A stretch of DNA of 64,000 nt. It comes from Petrimonas sulfuriphila. GTDB lineage: Bacteria > Bacteroidota > Bacteroidia > Bacteroidales > Dysgonomonadaceae. A program made the position numbers and the translations under genes. The DNA lies in contig CP073276.1 in NCBI GenBank assembly GCA_038561985.1, positions 620,001 through 684,000 on the forward strand, read 5' to 3'. Shown here piece after piece: positions 1 through 8,827 of the stretch; position 1 is the stretch's first letter; each line of letters starts with the position of its first letter. Under the pieces are notes generated by a model. The model saw only the letters and a program-made list of their open reading frames with translations. It did no database searches and was not told where the DNA came from.

Positions 1-1
1 A

Positions 2-835
2 GTACTGCAAAACAACTTCTACCCCTTAATGCTTGCCTTTGCCGAGCGGACCTGGTGCGGTGGCGGGAGTGAGTATTTCGACAAAAACGGGACTATCCTG
101 CCAACCGACGAGAACGACGCAGTTTTCAACGGTTTTGTCGATTTCGAGAAGCGGATGCTCTGGCACAAAAAACACACATTCACCGATGAGCCATTTGCCT
201 ACGTAAAACAAACCAACGTAAAGTGGCGGATTACCGACGCTTTCCCGAATGATGGCGATCTGTTGAAATCGTTTCCGCCCGAGACCGGAATTGACGACAC
301 CTATGAATACAACGGAATCGGATACGGTTCGCACAATGCCACCGGGGCGGGAATTTACCTGCGCCACGTGTGGGGAAAAACCGTACCTGCTTTCTATAAA
401 AACCCGCAAGAAAACCACACGGCATATGCTTATACGTGGGTTTGGTCGCCCAAAGCGCAAACGGTCGGGCTATGGACTTCCACTCAGGATTACAGCCGCT
501 CCGAGTCCGACCTGCCACCGCCACGGGGGAAGTGGGATTACCGGGAAAGTCGTATTTACGTGAATAACAATGAGATCATGCCACCCGTTTGGGAAAATAC
601 CCATACCGGCAGAACAAACGAAATAACGCTGAAAAACGAAAATTTCCAGGCCCGCCCACCCATTCCGGTAGAACTGAACAAGGGATGGAACAGCGTTTTG
701 CTAAAACTTCCCGTTGGAACGTTCAGTTCGTCCGGGGTGCGTTTACAGAAATGGATGTTCACGTTTGTCTTTGTGACTCCGGACGGAAAAGATGCGGTGG
801 AGGAACTGGTATATAGTCCGGACAGGAAAAAATAG
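2..835 (+). CDS. beta-N-acetylhexosaminidase (GH20-like), C-terminal part
   Basis: The reading frame is already open at the left edge, so the N-terminus and most of the catalytic barrel lie outside the window. The visible 277 residues start with the last barrel segment (FYPLMLAFAERTWCGGG), typical of Bacteroidales hexosaminidases. A long C-terminal region with two beta-rich domains follows. The first ATG in the window (29) is internal to this homologous stretch and should not be taken as a start. The family is known to release terminal GlcNAc/GalNAc from glycans in the periplasm or at the cell surface. The stop is 9 bp before the NanM-like lipoprotein gene, which fits one operon that trims and imports host amino sugars. 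Family assignment rests on recognised C-terminal sequence, not on visible catalytic Asp-Glu. Confidence 0.72.
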   Translation, partial: VLQNNFYPLMLAFAERTWCGGGSEYFDKNGTILPTDENDAVFNGFVDFEKRMLWHKKHTFTDEPFAYVKQTNVKWRITDAFPNDGDLLKSFPPETGIDDTYEYNGIGYGSHNATGAGIYLRHVWGKTVPAFYKNPQENHTAYAYTWVWSPKAQTVGLWTSTQDYSRSESDLPPPRGKWDYRESRIYVNNNEIMPPVWENTHTGRTNEITLKNENFQARPPIPVELNKGWNSVLLKLPVGTFSSSGVRLQKWMFTFVFVTPDGKDAVEELVYSPDRKK

Positions 836-844
836 AATTAACAC

Positions 845-2056
845 ATGAAAGAAAGCATTTTTTTTAGAACAAACAGAACACGAATACTGTCGGTTTTTCT
901 TGTCGCATGCTTAATTTCGTGTGGCGACAATAATAACAGCAAACAAATGAAACTTAAACTGACCCAATTACCCGTTAACGGATTGTACGGAGATCTCGCC
1001 AAAGGTGTTTCGGCTTCCTATGCGGCACTTATCGACCAAAAACTCATCGTGGCTGGAGGCGCCAACTTTCCCGGAAAACTCGGATTTGAGGGTGGTTCGA
1101 AAACTTTTTACAACGAGATCATGCTGTACGACTCAACGGGAAATGAGTGGAAACTTATCGGACACTTGCCCGATTCATCGGCTTACGGTGTATCTGTCCC
1201 CATTTCAGACGGTGCGTTGTGGATAGGCGGGAACACCACTTCCCAATCGCTGAAGAGCGTTTATCGAATCACCATGCCTGAAACCGGCGCAGTAGAACTG
1301 GAGCCGTTTCCGGAACTGCCTGCTGCCATGGATAACTTTGCAGGGTGCACCGTGGGAGATATGGTCTTTATTGGAGGAGGGAACGAGAACGGGAAGCCGG
1401 CAAACACTTTTTATTGCATCAATACAAAAGCTGATTCGGGCTGGACGGCTCTGCCCGATTTTCCCGGACTGCCCCGAGTTCAGCCTGTGCTGGCAGCCGT
1501 AGAGCAGAAAAACCGGGTATTCGTGTATTTGTTCGGAGGTTTCTTCGGAGGAGATTCCGAAAACAAACCGGCTATGGCCACCGATGTGCTTCGTTACGAC
1601 GTCACCACCGAGAAATGGGAGACAGCCGGTTGCCAAGTCGATGAAAAAACCGGAGAGCCTTTTTCGTTGACCGGTGCAACGGCAATGCCAGTGGACAACC
1701 GGTACATCCTTTGTTTTGGCGGTGTAAACCACGCTATTTTTCTCGATGCTGTTACCACGCAATACAACATCGGAAACGACACCACCATTTCGGCAGAAGA
1801 AAAATCCCGTTTGAATCTGGAGTTTTCGAAAAATTACATGACACAACCCATCGAATATTACAAATTTAATCCCGAATGTCGTATATTTGACACGTTTACC
1901 GGCGAATGGGAAACCATTGAGGTTACGCCCTACACTGCCCGCGCGGGTGCAACACTCGCTTTCAGCGGAAAAACGTTCTATGCCGTACAGGGTGAATTGA
2001 AACCCGGCGTTCGTACACCGGTAACCATAAAAGGAGAGATAAAGTATGAAAAATAA
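845..2056 (+). CDS. kelch-type sialic acid mutarotase/epimerase lipoprotein (NanM-like)
   Basis: A 403-aa protein with a lipoprotein signal: a basic n-region (residues 1-13), a hydrophobic core, and a lipobox ending at Cys26 (CLISCGD). The rest carries repeated kelch-like blades (Gly-Gly pairs followed by aromatic residues, e.g. VFIGGGNENGK, VYLFGGFFGGD, ILCFGGVNHA), consistent with a six-bladed propeller of the cyclically permuted mutarotase family. Known relatives (NanM) convert alpha- to beta-N-acetylneuraminate. The setting between a hexosaminidase, an MFS transporter and a NanA homologue supports that job in the periplasm. The end overlaps the next gene by 11 bp, suggesting translational coupling. 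Substrate is inferred from context. Confidence 0.8.
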   Translation: MKESIFFRTNRTRILSVFLVACLISCGDNNNSKQMKLKLTQLPVNGLYGDLAKGVSASYAALIDQKLIVAGGANFPGKLGFEGGSKTFYNEIMLYDSTGNEWKLIGHLPDSSAYGVSVPISDGALWIGGNTTSQSLKSVYRITMPETGAVELEPFPELPAAMDNFAGCTVGDMVFIGGGNENGKPANTFYCINTKADSGWTALPDFPGLPRVQPVLAAVEQKNRVFVYLFGGFFGGDSENKPAMATDVLRYDVTTEKWETAGCQVDEKTGEPFSLTGATAMPVDNRYILCFGGVNHAIFLDAVTTQYNIGNDTTISAEEKSRLNLEFSKNYMTQPIEYYKFNPECRIFDTFTGEWETIEVTPYTARAGATLAFSGKTFYAVQGELKPGVRTPVTIKGEIKYEK

Positions 2057-3332
2057 CAAAGTCTATCCGTGGATACTCGTCGGATTGCTGTGGTTTGTAG
2101 CGTTACTGAACTACCTCGACCGACAGATGCTCTCCACCATGCAATCGTCCATGCAATTGGACATTAAAGAACTGGCCATCGCCGAGAATTTCGGACGGGT
2201 AATGGGTGTTTTCCTGCTCATTTACGGTTTAATGAGTCCTGTAGCGGGAATAATCGCCGACCGCATCAACCGCAAGTGGCTGATTGTAGGAAGCCTGTTT
2301 GTGTGGTCTGCCGTAACGTACGGGTTAGGATATGCGCAAACTTTCCAGCAGGTGTACTGGCTGCGTGCGCTGATGGGTGTCAGCGAAGCGCTTTACCTGC
2401 CCACGGGATTGGCTATGATTGCCGATTTTCACACATCGAGAACCCGGTCGCTAGCTATCGGAATCCACATGTCGGGACTTTATACCGGCCAGGCGCTGGG
2501 TGGGTTTGGAGCGACCATTGCTGCCAATTATTCGTGGAATACCGTTTTTCACTGGTTCGGAATTGTCGGAATTATATACGCCGTGCTGCTTATTTTCCTG
2601 CTGCACGACAAGGAGGGCCACGCGGGTACTACAACAGCCGGATTGAAAGCCGACCCGCAAGGAACGCTAATCAAAAAGGAATCTGTTTTCCGGTCATTCG
2701 GCATTATTCTGGGTACAGTTTCTTTCTGGGTCATGCTTTTCTACTTTATGGCTCCGAGTTTTCCCGGTTGGGCAACCAAAAACTGGCTGCCGACACTGTT
2801 TTCCGAGAATCTGGGAATTGAAATGGCAAAAGCCGGGCCCATGGCCACCATTTCCATCGCTATAGCCTCGTTTATCGGCGTACTCATCGGAGGGCCGCTC
2901 TCCGACCGATGGGTGCAGAAAAACATCCGGGGACGTATTTACACGAGCACTATCGGTTTAGCCCTGACTATCCCTTCGCTCGTATTGTTGGGTTTCGGAC
3001 ATTCCCACACAGGATTGATCGGCGCAGCCATGCTCTTCGGCATCGGTTTCGGAATGTTCGACACAAACAACATGCCGATACTTTGCCAGATTATTCCGCA
3101 AAAATACCGCGCCACAGCGTACGGTATCATGAACATGATGGGAGTTTTTGCCGGATACGCCGTCACGCTGATGCTCGGTAGTTCCACCGATGCCGGAAGC
3201 TTGGGAACCGATTTCAGCAAGTTGGCCATCGTCGTACTGGCAGCGGTCGTTCTGATGCTGGCGTTTCTGAAACCCCGGCAAGACCTCACCTATCCGCAAG
3301 AAGAATTGAAGAATAAAAGCGAAGCGATTTGA
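2046..3332 (+). CDS. MFS transporter, probable sialic acid/sugar-acid symporter (NanT-like)
   Basis: A 428-aa, 12-helix major facilitator protein. The loop between helices 2 and 3 carries the family motif (ADRINRKWLIVG). LNYLDRQMLS near the N-terminus is typical of the anion:cation symporter branch that takes up hexuronates and N-acetylneuraminate. It starts inside the 3' end of the mutarotase gene (11-bp overlap) and is followed 41 bp later by the lyase gene, so uptake of free N-acetylneuraminate into the cytoplasm for cleavage is the best reading. Family is clear. The exact substrate is inferred from the operon. Confidence 0.82.
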   Translation: MKNNKVYPWILVGLLWFVALLNYLDRQMLSTMQSSMQLDIKELAIAENFGRVMGVFLLIYGLMSPVAGIIADRINRKWLIVGSLFVWSAVTYGLGYAQTFQQVYWLRALMGVSEALYLPTGLAMIADFHTSRTRSLAIGIHMSGLYTGQALGGFGATIAANYSWNTVFHWFGIVGIIYAVLLIFLLHDKEGHAGTTTAGLKADPQGTLIKKESVFRSFGIILGTVSFWVMLFYFMAPSFPGWATKNWLPTLFSENLGIEMAKAGPMATISIAIASFIGVLIGGPLSDRWVQKNIRGRIYTSTIGLALTIPSLVLLGFGHSHTGLIGAAMLFGIGFGMFDTNNMPILCQIIPQKYRATAYGIMNMMGVFAGYAVTLMLGSSTDAGSLGTDFSKLAIVVLAAVVLMLAFLKPRQDLTYPQEELKNKSEAI

Positions 3333-3373
3333 CAACTGTCATCTAACAATAAAACATCCTAAAAATCAACAAT

Positions 3374-4300
3374 ATGAAAAAATTTAAAAAAATTAAAGGG
3401 TTAATTGTGGCGCCTTTCACACCCTTTGACAAAAAAGGCGAAGTAGATCTCGGCCCCATAGCAGATTATGCCGCCATGCTGCAAAAAAACGGACTGATCG
3501 GCGTATTTATCAACGGTTCCTCGGGTGAGGGCTATATGCTGACGGTAGAGGAGCGTATGAAGCTGACGGAGAAGTGGATCGCAGTCGCCCCGGAAGGATT
3601 CAAAGTAATCGTCCATGTTGGGGCCACCTGCATAAAGGACAGCCACCGCATGGCACTGCACGCGCAGGAATCCGGCGCTTTCGGTATCGGAGCGATGGCT
3701 TCTCCTTTTCCCAAGGCGGGACGGGTGGAAGAGCTGGTGAAGTACTGCGAAGAAATCGCCTGCGGTGCACCAGAGCTGCCCTTCTACTTTTATCATATCC
3801 CGGCACTGAACGGCGTCTTCCTACCCATGCTGCCTTTTCTGAAAGCAGCAGACGGACGCATTCCCAACCTGGCGGGTATCAAGTATACCTACGAGAGCCT
3901 GTACGAGTATAACCAATGCATGTTATACAAAAACGGGAAGTTCGATATGCTGCACGGCCAGGACGAAACCATCCTCTCGGCGTTGGTAATGGGCGGTGCA
4001 CAAGGCGGTATCAGCGGAACCGGCAGCTACATCGGCCGTTCGCTGGTGGGTGTGATTGATGCCTACAACAACGGCAAGCTGTATGAAGCGGTCGCCCACC
4101 AAAACTTTGCACAGGAGGTGATCAACGTCATTGCCCGTTACCGGGGAAACATCGTTGCCGGAAAGCGTATCATGAAACTGATCGGACTCGACCTGGGTAT
4201 CAACCGCACCCCTTTTCAAAACATAGCAGACGAGGAAGAAGCAGTCATCCGGAAAGAACTGGAAGCGATCGGTTTTTTCGAACGGTGCAACAGAGTGTAA
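3374..4300 (+). CDS. nanA: N-acetylneuraminate lyase
   Basis: A 308-aa class I aldolase of the DHDPS/NAL family. It shows the carboxylate-binding GSSGEG loop (residues 48-53), the catalytic Tyr at about residue 140 in FYFYHIPALNG, and the Schiff-base Lys at about 170 in LAGIKYTYES. The IPALNGV sequence after the Tyr resembles E. coli NanA more than DapA. The reaction splits N-acetylneuraminate into N-acetylmannosamine and pyruvate in the cytoplasm. It is the last gene of the operon and is followed by a hairpin terminator at 4318. No ManNAc epimerase is visible in the window, so that step must be encoded elsewhere, perhaps upstream. Confidence 0.9.
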   Translation: MKKFKKIKGLIVAPFTPFDKKGEVDLGPIADYAAMLQKNGLIGVFINGSSGEGYMLTVEERMKLTEKWIAVAPEGFKVIVHVGATCIKDSHRMALHAQESGAFGIGAMASPFPKAGRVEELVKYCEEIACGAPELPFYFYHIPALNGVFLPMLPFLKAADGRIPNLAGIKYTYESLYEYNQCMLYKNGKFDMLHGQDETILSALVMGGAQGGISGTGSYIGRSLVGVIDAYNNGKLYEAVAHQNFAQEVINVIARYRGNIVAGKRIMKLIGLDLGINRTPFQNIADEEEAVIRKELEAIGFFERCNRV

Positions 4301-4317
4301 GTTTAAACGTTAAAAAG

Positions 4318-4344
4318 CGCGGCTCATCGATGTCGCGTTTTTTT
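4318..4344 (+). terminator. rho-independent terminator of the sialic acid operon
   Basis: A 6-bp stem (4318-4323 with 4332-4337, one G-U pair) and an 8-nt loop are followed by seven T residues. It lies 18 bp after the lyase stop codon. Confidence 0.75.
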
Positions 4345-4401
4345 ATTGACGTCATAAGCCGGCCATCCGCCGGTAACAAATATTCTTTCGGGTTCTTCCT
4401 T

Positions 4402-4475
4402 CTACTGTTCAGCACCTAAAATAGACGGTTGAGTATCTTTTTCGGGGCAGTCATCTTTGTTGTACGCTACCTTTG
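4402..4475 (+). promoter_or_regulatory. promoter with paired LytTR-type direct repeats (outer-membrane barrel gene)
   Basis: Two 9-bp half-sites, ACTGTTCAG at 4404 and ACGGTTGAG at 4425, start 21 bp apart. A TACCTTTG -7 box begins at 4468, 43 bp after the start of the second half-site. No good TTG -33 box is at the expected distance, which fits an activator-dependent promoter. The same architecture is repeated at 7165-7238. LytTR regulators are known to bind 9-bp direct repeats separated by about 12 bp, and a LytTR gene lies between the two promoters. Binding is inferred. Confidence 0.65.
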
Positions 4476-4515
4476 CAAGCGAGATAGTTTATAAACAATT
4501 TAAAACAACAGAAAA

Positions 4516-5127
4516 ATGAAAAAAACAATTTTAGCATGCTTGTCATTTCTAATGGCTGCAGGTTTATTGAATGTGAACGCTCAAACCTCCGTTTCTTATG
4601 GGGTAAAAGGCGAAATGAACATGTCTAATTTTCTTTTGAAGGATTTAGACGTTCAAAAAAGCACAATGAAAGTGGGGCCTAATTTGGGAGGCTTTATGAA
4701 AGTGGACTTGCATCCTAACTTTGCCATTCAGCCGGAAGTGATGTTTTTTTACAGGAATTCGAAAATGGAGACCGGTCCCGCTGAAGACACCTTCAAACAG
4801 TGGGGAATGCAAATCCCGGTATATGCTTTGGGACAGACTTCCACGGACAACGGCAGGTTTTACGGAGGTGTAGGGCCATTCGTAAGCCTCGGGTTTGATG
4901 CCCGCTACAAAGATGCTGATGTGAATCTGTACGACGAGGTGGCCGGTAAAACTCCAATGAACCGCTGGGATGTTGGCCTGGGAGCAATATTGGGTTATGA
5001 ATTGGACAATGGAATTCAGTTGAACGCCGGGTACCAATTCGGATTTTTGAACCAATTGGATGCATTGAAGGATGTAGCCAAAATGCGTACACAGGCCGTA
5101 TGTGTAGGCGTGGGATATCGTTTCTAA
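4516..5127 (+). CDS. outer-membrane beta-barrel protein (porin family)
   Basis: A 203-aa protein with a clear signal peptide ending near residue 22 (NVNAQTS). Alternating-hydrophobicity strands with frequent Gly and aromatic residues follow, and the protein ends in VCVGVGYRF, a C-terminal Phe typical of BAM substrates. It resembles the small OmpW/OMP_b-brl_2 eight-stranded barrels common in Bacteroidota. The gene stands alone, with its own promoter (LytTR-type repeats, 4402-4475) and a bidirectional terminator (5151-5195). Its position just before a histidine kinase/LytTR pair, and the shared promoter element, suggest it is a target of that system. Function beyond an envelope barrel cannot be read. 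Confidence 0.75.
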   Translation: MKKTILACLSFLMAAGLLNVNAQTSVSYGVKGEMNMSNFLLKDLDVQKSTMKVGPNLGGFMKVDLHPNFAIQPEVMFFYRNSKMETGPAEDTFKQWGMQIPVYALGQTSTDNGRFYGGVGPFVSLGFDARYKDADVNLYDEVAGKTPMNRWDVGLGAILGYELDNGIQLNAGYQFGFLNQLDALKDVAKMRTQAVCVGVGYRF

Positions 5128-5150
5128 ACTCCGCAAGAATCCATACCGGT

Positions 5151-5195
5151 AAAAAATGGTGCGAAAATTTTTAAATTGCATACGCACCATTTTTT
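5151..5195 (+). terminator. perfect 13-bp hairpin terminator after the barrel gene, overlapping the next promoter
   Basis: AAAAAATGGTGCG at 5151-5163 pairs exactly with 5183-5195. The 19-nt loop contains the TTG -33 element of the kinase promoter. A-run and U-run flanks make it potentially bidirectional. Confidence 0.75.
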
Positions 5196-5206
5196 ACTTA
5201 CATTTG
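5176..5206 (+). promoter_or_regulatory. promoter of the histidine kinase gene
   Basis: TTG at 5176-5178, a 20-bp spacer and TACATTTG at 5199-5206 match the Bacteroides consensus. The kinase ATG at 5228 is 21 bp downstream, which rules out the upstream in-frame ATG at 5156. Confidence 0.7.
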
Positions 5207-5227
5207 AAGTTACAAACAAGAAGACGT

Positions 5228-6352
5228 ATGAAACTTCGGAAAAGACAACCTTTCTTCCTCAACTACAACAAGAAAACAGCGTTGACAGCTGCAATCGTTA
5301 TCAGTTTTATCCTGGCATTCGTCATGCTTTCTTCGTCCATATATGCGATATCGTTAGACAAAACAATGGGGATTAAAGCCGCCGACTTGATTTCTGTCAA
5401 GTCGATCGCAACGCTCCTTTTCAACACACTTCTGCTCTATTTCCTTTTCCGGCTTCAATTTTGGGCGATAACACATTTTCCGGCCAGCCGGTACAAAATT
5501 TGGCTTATTCTGATAGGATTGCTTGTCATAATCGCTATTTTGAGTCCTTTTTTTTCCCGGATGCAGTGGTGGTGGTTTCGGGAGGAGGTATCGCCCAAAG
5601 CCTATTCCACCATCCATTATGTAAAAGATTTAACGGTGCTTATCATATCTTTTTTGTTCACGGCTCTGATTTACCTGATCAATGAAAATCAGAAGAACAT
5701 GACTGAGAATCAGAACCTCGTTATTGAAAATCTGCAGAACCGGTACAACGCCCTTAAAAACCAAACCGACCCCCATTTCCTCTTCAACTCACTGAACACG
5801 TTGAACGGGCTTATCGGGTATGACGATGAGCGTGCGCGCGAATATGTAGAACAACTGTCTGCCGTGTTCCGTTATACCATGCAAGACCGTTCCGTGATAA
5901 AAGTTTCGGAAGAGCTACAGTTTGTGGAATCGTATATTTACCTGATGAAAATCCGTTACAACGACGGGTTGAATGTTCACATACAACACGCAGGACTTTA
6001 CCAAGAGTGTTATATTCTCCCCTTCGGGTTACAGATATTGATAGAAAATGCAATAAAGCACAACGTGATAAGCCGAAAGGATCCGCTATGCATTCTTATT
6101 GAAGCAACGGAAAACAATACTTTACGTGTTGAGAATAATCGGCAACCCAAACAAGGCGAAAAAAATACTACCGGTCTGGGATTGGCTAACCTCAACGAAC
6201 GTTACCGGTTGATGTTCGGGAAGGAAATAGAAATATATTCCGACGATAAAGTTTTCGCCGTGGAGATTCCCTTAATTAAAAACAGGGAGATCCCCGACTC
6301 GGTAAAACAGGAAATAAGGACTTATGATCGCACCAACAGTGCCGTGATCTAA
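5228..6352 (+). CDS. LytS/YehU-type sensor histidine kinase
   Basis: 374 aa from the ATG at 5228. An in-frame ATG at 5156 lies inside the upstream terminator and ahead of the promoter, so I reject it. Four hydrophobic helices (about residues 18-43, 58-80, 90-108, 130-152) precede a short coiled linker. The His_kinase domain has the phospho-acceptor His183 in DPHFLFNSLNTL, an N box around ILIENAIKHN, and a G box TGLGLANLNERY. No extracytoplasmic sensor domain is visible, so a signal in the membrane is likely. It is followed 18 bp later by a LytTR response regulator, its obvious partner. The signal is unknown; the neighbouring pump and barrel suggest envelope or toxic-compound stress. Confidence 0.88.
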   Translation: MKLRKRQPFFLNYNKKTALTAAIVISFILAFVMLSSSIYAISLDKTMGIKAADLISVKSIATLLFNTLLLYFLFRLQFWAITHFPASRYKIWLILIGLLVIIAILSPFFSRMQWWWFREEVSPKAYSTIHYVKDLTVLIISFLFTALIYLINENQKNMTENQNLVIENLQNRYNALKNQTDPHFLFNSLNTLNGLIGYDDERAREYVEQLSAVFRYTMQDRSVIKVSEELQFVESYIYLMKIRYNDGLNVHIQHAGLYQECYILPFGLQILIENAIKHNVISRKDPLCILIEATENNTLRVENNRQPKQGEKNTTGLGLANLNERYRLMFGKEIEIYSDDKVFAVEIPLIKNREIPDSVKQEIRTYDRTNSAVI

Positions 6353-6370
6353 CTCTGAACTTTTAATTCA

Positions 6371-7138
6371 ATGAAAGCTGTAATTGTAGAAGACGAATTT
6401 GTTGCTGCACGTAGCCTCGAGCGGCTTATCGCAGCATCGGGAAGAAACATCGATATTGTTGCCGTGCTGCAAAGCGTTGAAGAAAGTGTAGAATGGTTCT
6501 CGCTGAATACACACCCCGATGTCGTATTTATGGACATTCATCTTGCCGACGGAGACTCTTTTGCAATTTTCGAAAAAACCGACGTCCGCTGTCCGGTTAT
6601 CTTCACAACAGCTTACGATGAATATGCCCTGAAAGCATTCGAGGTAAACAGCATCGATTACCTGCTCAAGCCCATCACCCGGAAAAGCCTTGAAAAGGCG
6701 TTGGACAAGCTTGCCCACTTTTCTCCCAAAAGCAACAATACCGACATTGTTTCTCAAATCGTACAATCCATTCGTGAAATAAAAAGCCCTTACAAAAAAA
6801 ATTTCCTTATTCCTTATAGAGACAAACTTATACCGCTTGCGGCAGAAGATATCGCGTTTGTGTATTCCGAATTCAAGATGGCGAAAATTGTATGTTTTAA
6901 CCGCCAGTCTTATTCAATGGATATTTCCCTCGATGAATTTCTCCGCCAGTTGAATCCGTCACTTTTCTATCGGGCCAACCGTCAATACATTGTCTCGCAC
7001 CGCGCCATCACCGACTTATCGTTGTGGTTTAACGGCAAGTTATCGGTAAACCTTTCGGTAGCAACACCCGAACGGATAATTGTAAGCCGCGCGCGAAGCA
7101 ATGAATTTAAAGCCTGGTATATGGAGAATGCGGAATAA
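6371..7138 (+). CDS. LytTR-family response regulator
   Basis: A 255-aa two-domain regulator. The receiver domain (1-125) has the acidic pocket E7/D8, phospho-acceptor Asp55 in VVFMDIHLADG, Thr in FTTAYDEYAL and Lys in DYLLKPI. The C-terminal LytTR DNA-binding domain (about 150-255) contains the conserved NLITEYRANRQYIV-like segment here reading YRANRQYIVSHRAI. The cognate kinase is directly upstream. The two promoters that flank the kinase/regulator pair (4402-4475 and 7165-7238) share LytTR-type direct repeats with identical spacing, so the barrel gene and the RND operon are the predicted targets. Confidence 0.9.
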   Translation: MKAVIVEDEFVAARSLERLIAASGRNIDIVAVLQSVEESVEWFSLNTHPDVVFMDIHLADGDSFAIFEKTDVRCPVIFTTAYDEYALKAFEVNSIDYLLKPITRKSLEKALDKLAHFSPKSNNTDIVSQIVQSIREIKSPYKKNFLIPYRDKLIPLAAEDIAFVYSEFKMAKIVCFNRQSYSMDISLDEFLRQLNPSLFYRANRQYIVSHRAITDLSLWFNGKLSVNLSVATPERIIVSRARSNEFKAWYMENAE

Positions 7139-7164
7139 AAAAGCTTCGCTTCGGTATCTTCTTA

Positions 7165-7238
7165 CTACGTTTCATCCCCTAAAAAGTACACTTGGGTAAT
7201 TTTTTCCCAAAAGGCCACGCAACAGAGCAATACCTTTG
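7165..7238 (+). promoter_or_regulatory. promoter with paired LytTR-type direct repeats (RND efflux operon)
   Basis: Half-sites ACGTTTCAT at 7167 and ACACTTGGG at 7188 start 21 bp apart. The -7 box TACCTTTG begins at 7231, again 43 bp after the second half-site start. Over 42 aligned bases from 7165 it matches the element at 4402 at 30 positions, by hand count. Confidence 0.65.
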
Positions 7239-7268
7239 TAGCCGGTTTTTGAATTAAATTACAAACAG

Positions 7269-8777
7269 ATGAAAAAAATGAATTCAGAAAAAATACTGCT
7301 TATCTGTTTCCTCACCGTTTTTTCACTCCTGGCCGTGCCAATCTCCGCACAACAAGTGCTGACGCTGGAAGAATGCCGGAAAATGGCACTGGAACAGAAT
7401 AAGAAAATCCGTATGGCAAAGGAGGACGCTCAAATGGCATGCCTGACAAAAAAAGCCGCAGCCACCAAATATCTTCCCAGCATCAGCCTTAACGGAGGAT
7501 ACTTGCGAACCAACAAAACATTAAAACCCTTAGGGAACGATCTGTTCCTGCCTGTAGTGCCGTTCAACGCCATCGACCCACAAACGGGAGAATTCAATCC
7601 GGCATCGTTGCAAGATCCGGCGACCGCATTAAATACACTGGTCATTAATCCGCAGACAGGCCAGCCCCTGCTCGATGCTTCGGGAAATCCGGTGTTTAAA
7701 AATTATGCCTTGCTGCCTTCCGACAAACTAGTGTTTGGCAATAAGAACAGTTATTACACCCGACTGAGTGTGAACCAGCCGCTTTTTACAGGATTTAAGA
7801 TTACCGAAGCCAACAAAATCGCCCAGCATGCGGAAAACATAGCAAAAGAAAATGTAGTCCTCACCCAGGCGGAAGTGCTCGTCAAAACTGATGAAGCCTA
7901 TTGGCGCACGATATCGTTGCAGGAAAAGGTTAGACTGGCAAATTCGTACGAGATATTGCTTAACCAATTGGTGGCCGATCTGGAAAACATGTATACCGAA
8001 GGTATTATCACCCGTAACGATCTGCTCAAAGCACAAGTAAGTCAAAACGAAGCCAAGCTCAAAGTCATGAAAGCCGAAAATGGATTGGCATTATCCAAAA
8101 TGGCTTTGGCGCAGATTATCGGTACGGAAGACGAAGATATAACGCTGTCCGAAAAAGCAATCGATAAGGATTTATCCGTCGCTTACAGTACAATCACCTC
8201 CGAAAATCCAATCGATAAACGAGCCGAAATAATCATGCTCAAAGAAAAACTCGCCATCACGGAATCGGGAAAAAACATAGAACGCTCCAAATTCATGCCC
8301 GACATCCTGCTTACCGGAGGATACGGATGGATGAATCCTAATCCGTATAACGGGTTAAAAAAAGAATTTGGTGGCGACTGGAGCATAGGGGTGGTCGTTT
8401 CGATGCCCATTTTCACCTGGGGAGAAAGGAAGCACAATCTGAATACAGCCCATATAAAGAAGCGAAAGGTGCAACTCGAACTTGACGAAGCACGTGAAAT
8501 GATAGATTTACAAATTCGTCAAAACCGGTACAAGTACAACGAATCCATCAGAAAAGCAGAGCTTACGCAACTTTCGAAAGCGCAAGCCGAGGAAAACATG
8601 AAGATAGCCAAAGAAAACCTGCTGGAAGGCAGGACTCGTCTGACCGAACTGCTGGAAGCTCAAGTACAGTGGGAAAACGCATCGTCAGAATACATCGACG
8701 CATTGATAGAAATAAAAACAACACGGTCGGAACTTGAAAAGTCGACCGGGGAAATTTACAAGTATGTCGGCAATTAG
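7269..8777 (+). CDS. TolC-family outer-membrane efflux channel
   Basis: A 502-aa protein with a signal peptide (cleavage near ISAQQ, residue 27) and two long helical hairpins typical of outer-membrane efflux proteins. The start of the mature protein, LTLEECRKMALEQN, is a family hallmark. A 60-residue low-complexity insertion (about 75-150, rich in Asn, Pro and Ala) sits where the first extracellular loop would be and is longer than in TolC. It is the first gene of an operon continuing with adaptor (50-bp gap) and RND pump, so it supplies the outer-membrane duct of this tripartite exporter. Confidence 0.88.
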   Translation: MKKMNSEKILLICFLTVFSLLAVPISAQQVLTLEECRKMALEQNKKIRMAKEDAQMACLTKKAAATKYLPSISLNGGYLRTNKTLKPLGNDLFLPVVPFNAIDPQTGEFNPASLQDPATALNTLVINPQTGQPLLDASGNPVFKNYALLPSDKLVFGNKNSYYTRLSVNQPLFTGFKITEANKIAQHAENIAKENVVLTQAEVLVKTDEAYWRTISLQEKVRLANSYEILLNQLVADLENMYTEGIITRNDLLKAQVSQNEAKLKVMKAENGLALSKMALAQIIGTEDEDITLSEKAIDKDLSVAYSTITSENPIDKRAEIIMLKEKLAITESGKNIERSKFMPDILLTGGYGWMNPNPYNGLKKEFGGDWSIGVVVSMPIFTWGERKHNLNTAHIKKRKVQLELDEAREMIDLQIRQNRYKYNESIRKAELTQLSKAQAEENMKIAKENLLEGRTRLTELLEAQVQWENASSEYIDALIEIKTTRSELEKSTGEIYKYVGN

Positions 8778-8827
8778 GCAAGAGATATCCGATAGAAAGA
8801 GTGAAAAAAACGATAAAAATATAGACT

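Noticed and set aside
5156-5227. N-terminal extension of the histidine kinase to the ATG at 5156
   Set aside because: It starts inside the upstream terminator and ahead of the TTG/TACATTTG promoter; the ATG at 5228 fits promoter and protein layout.
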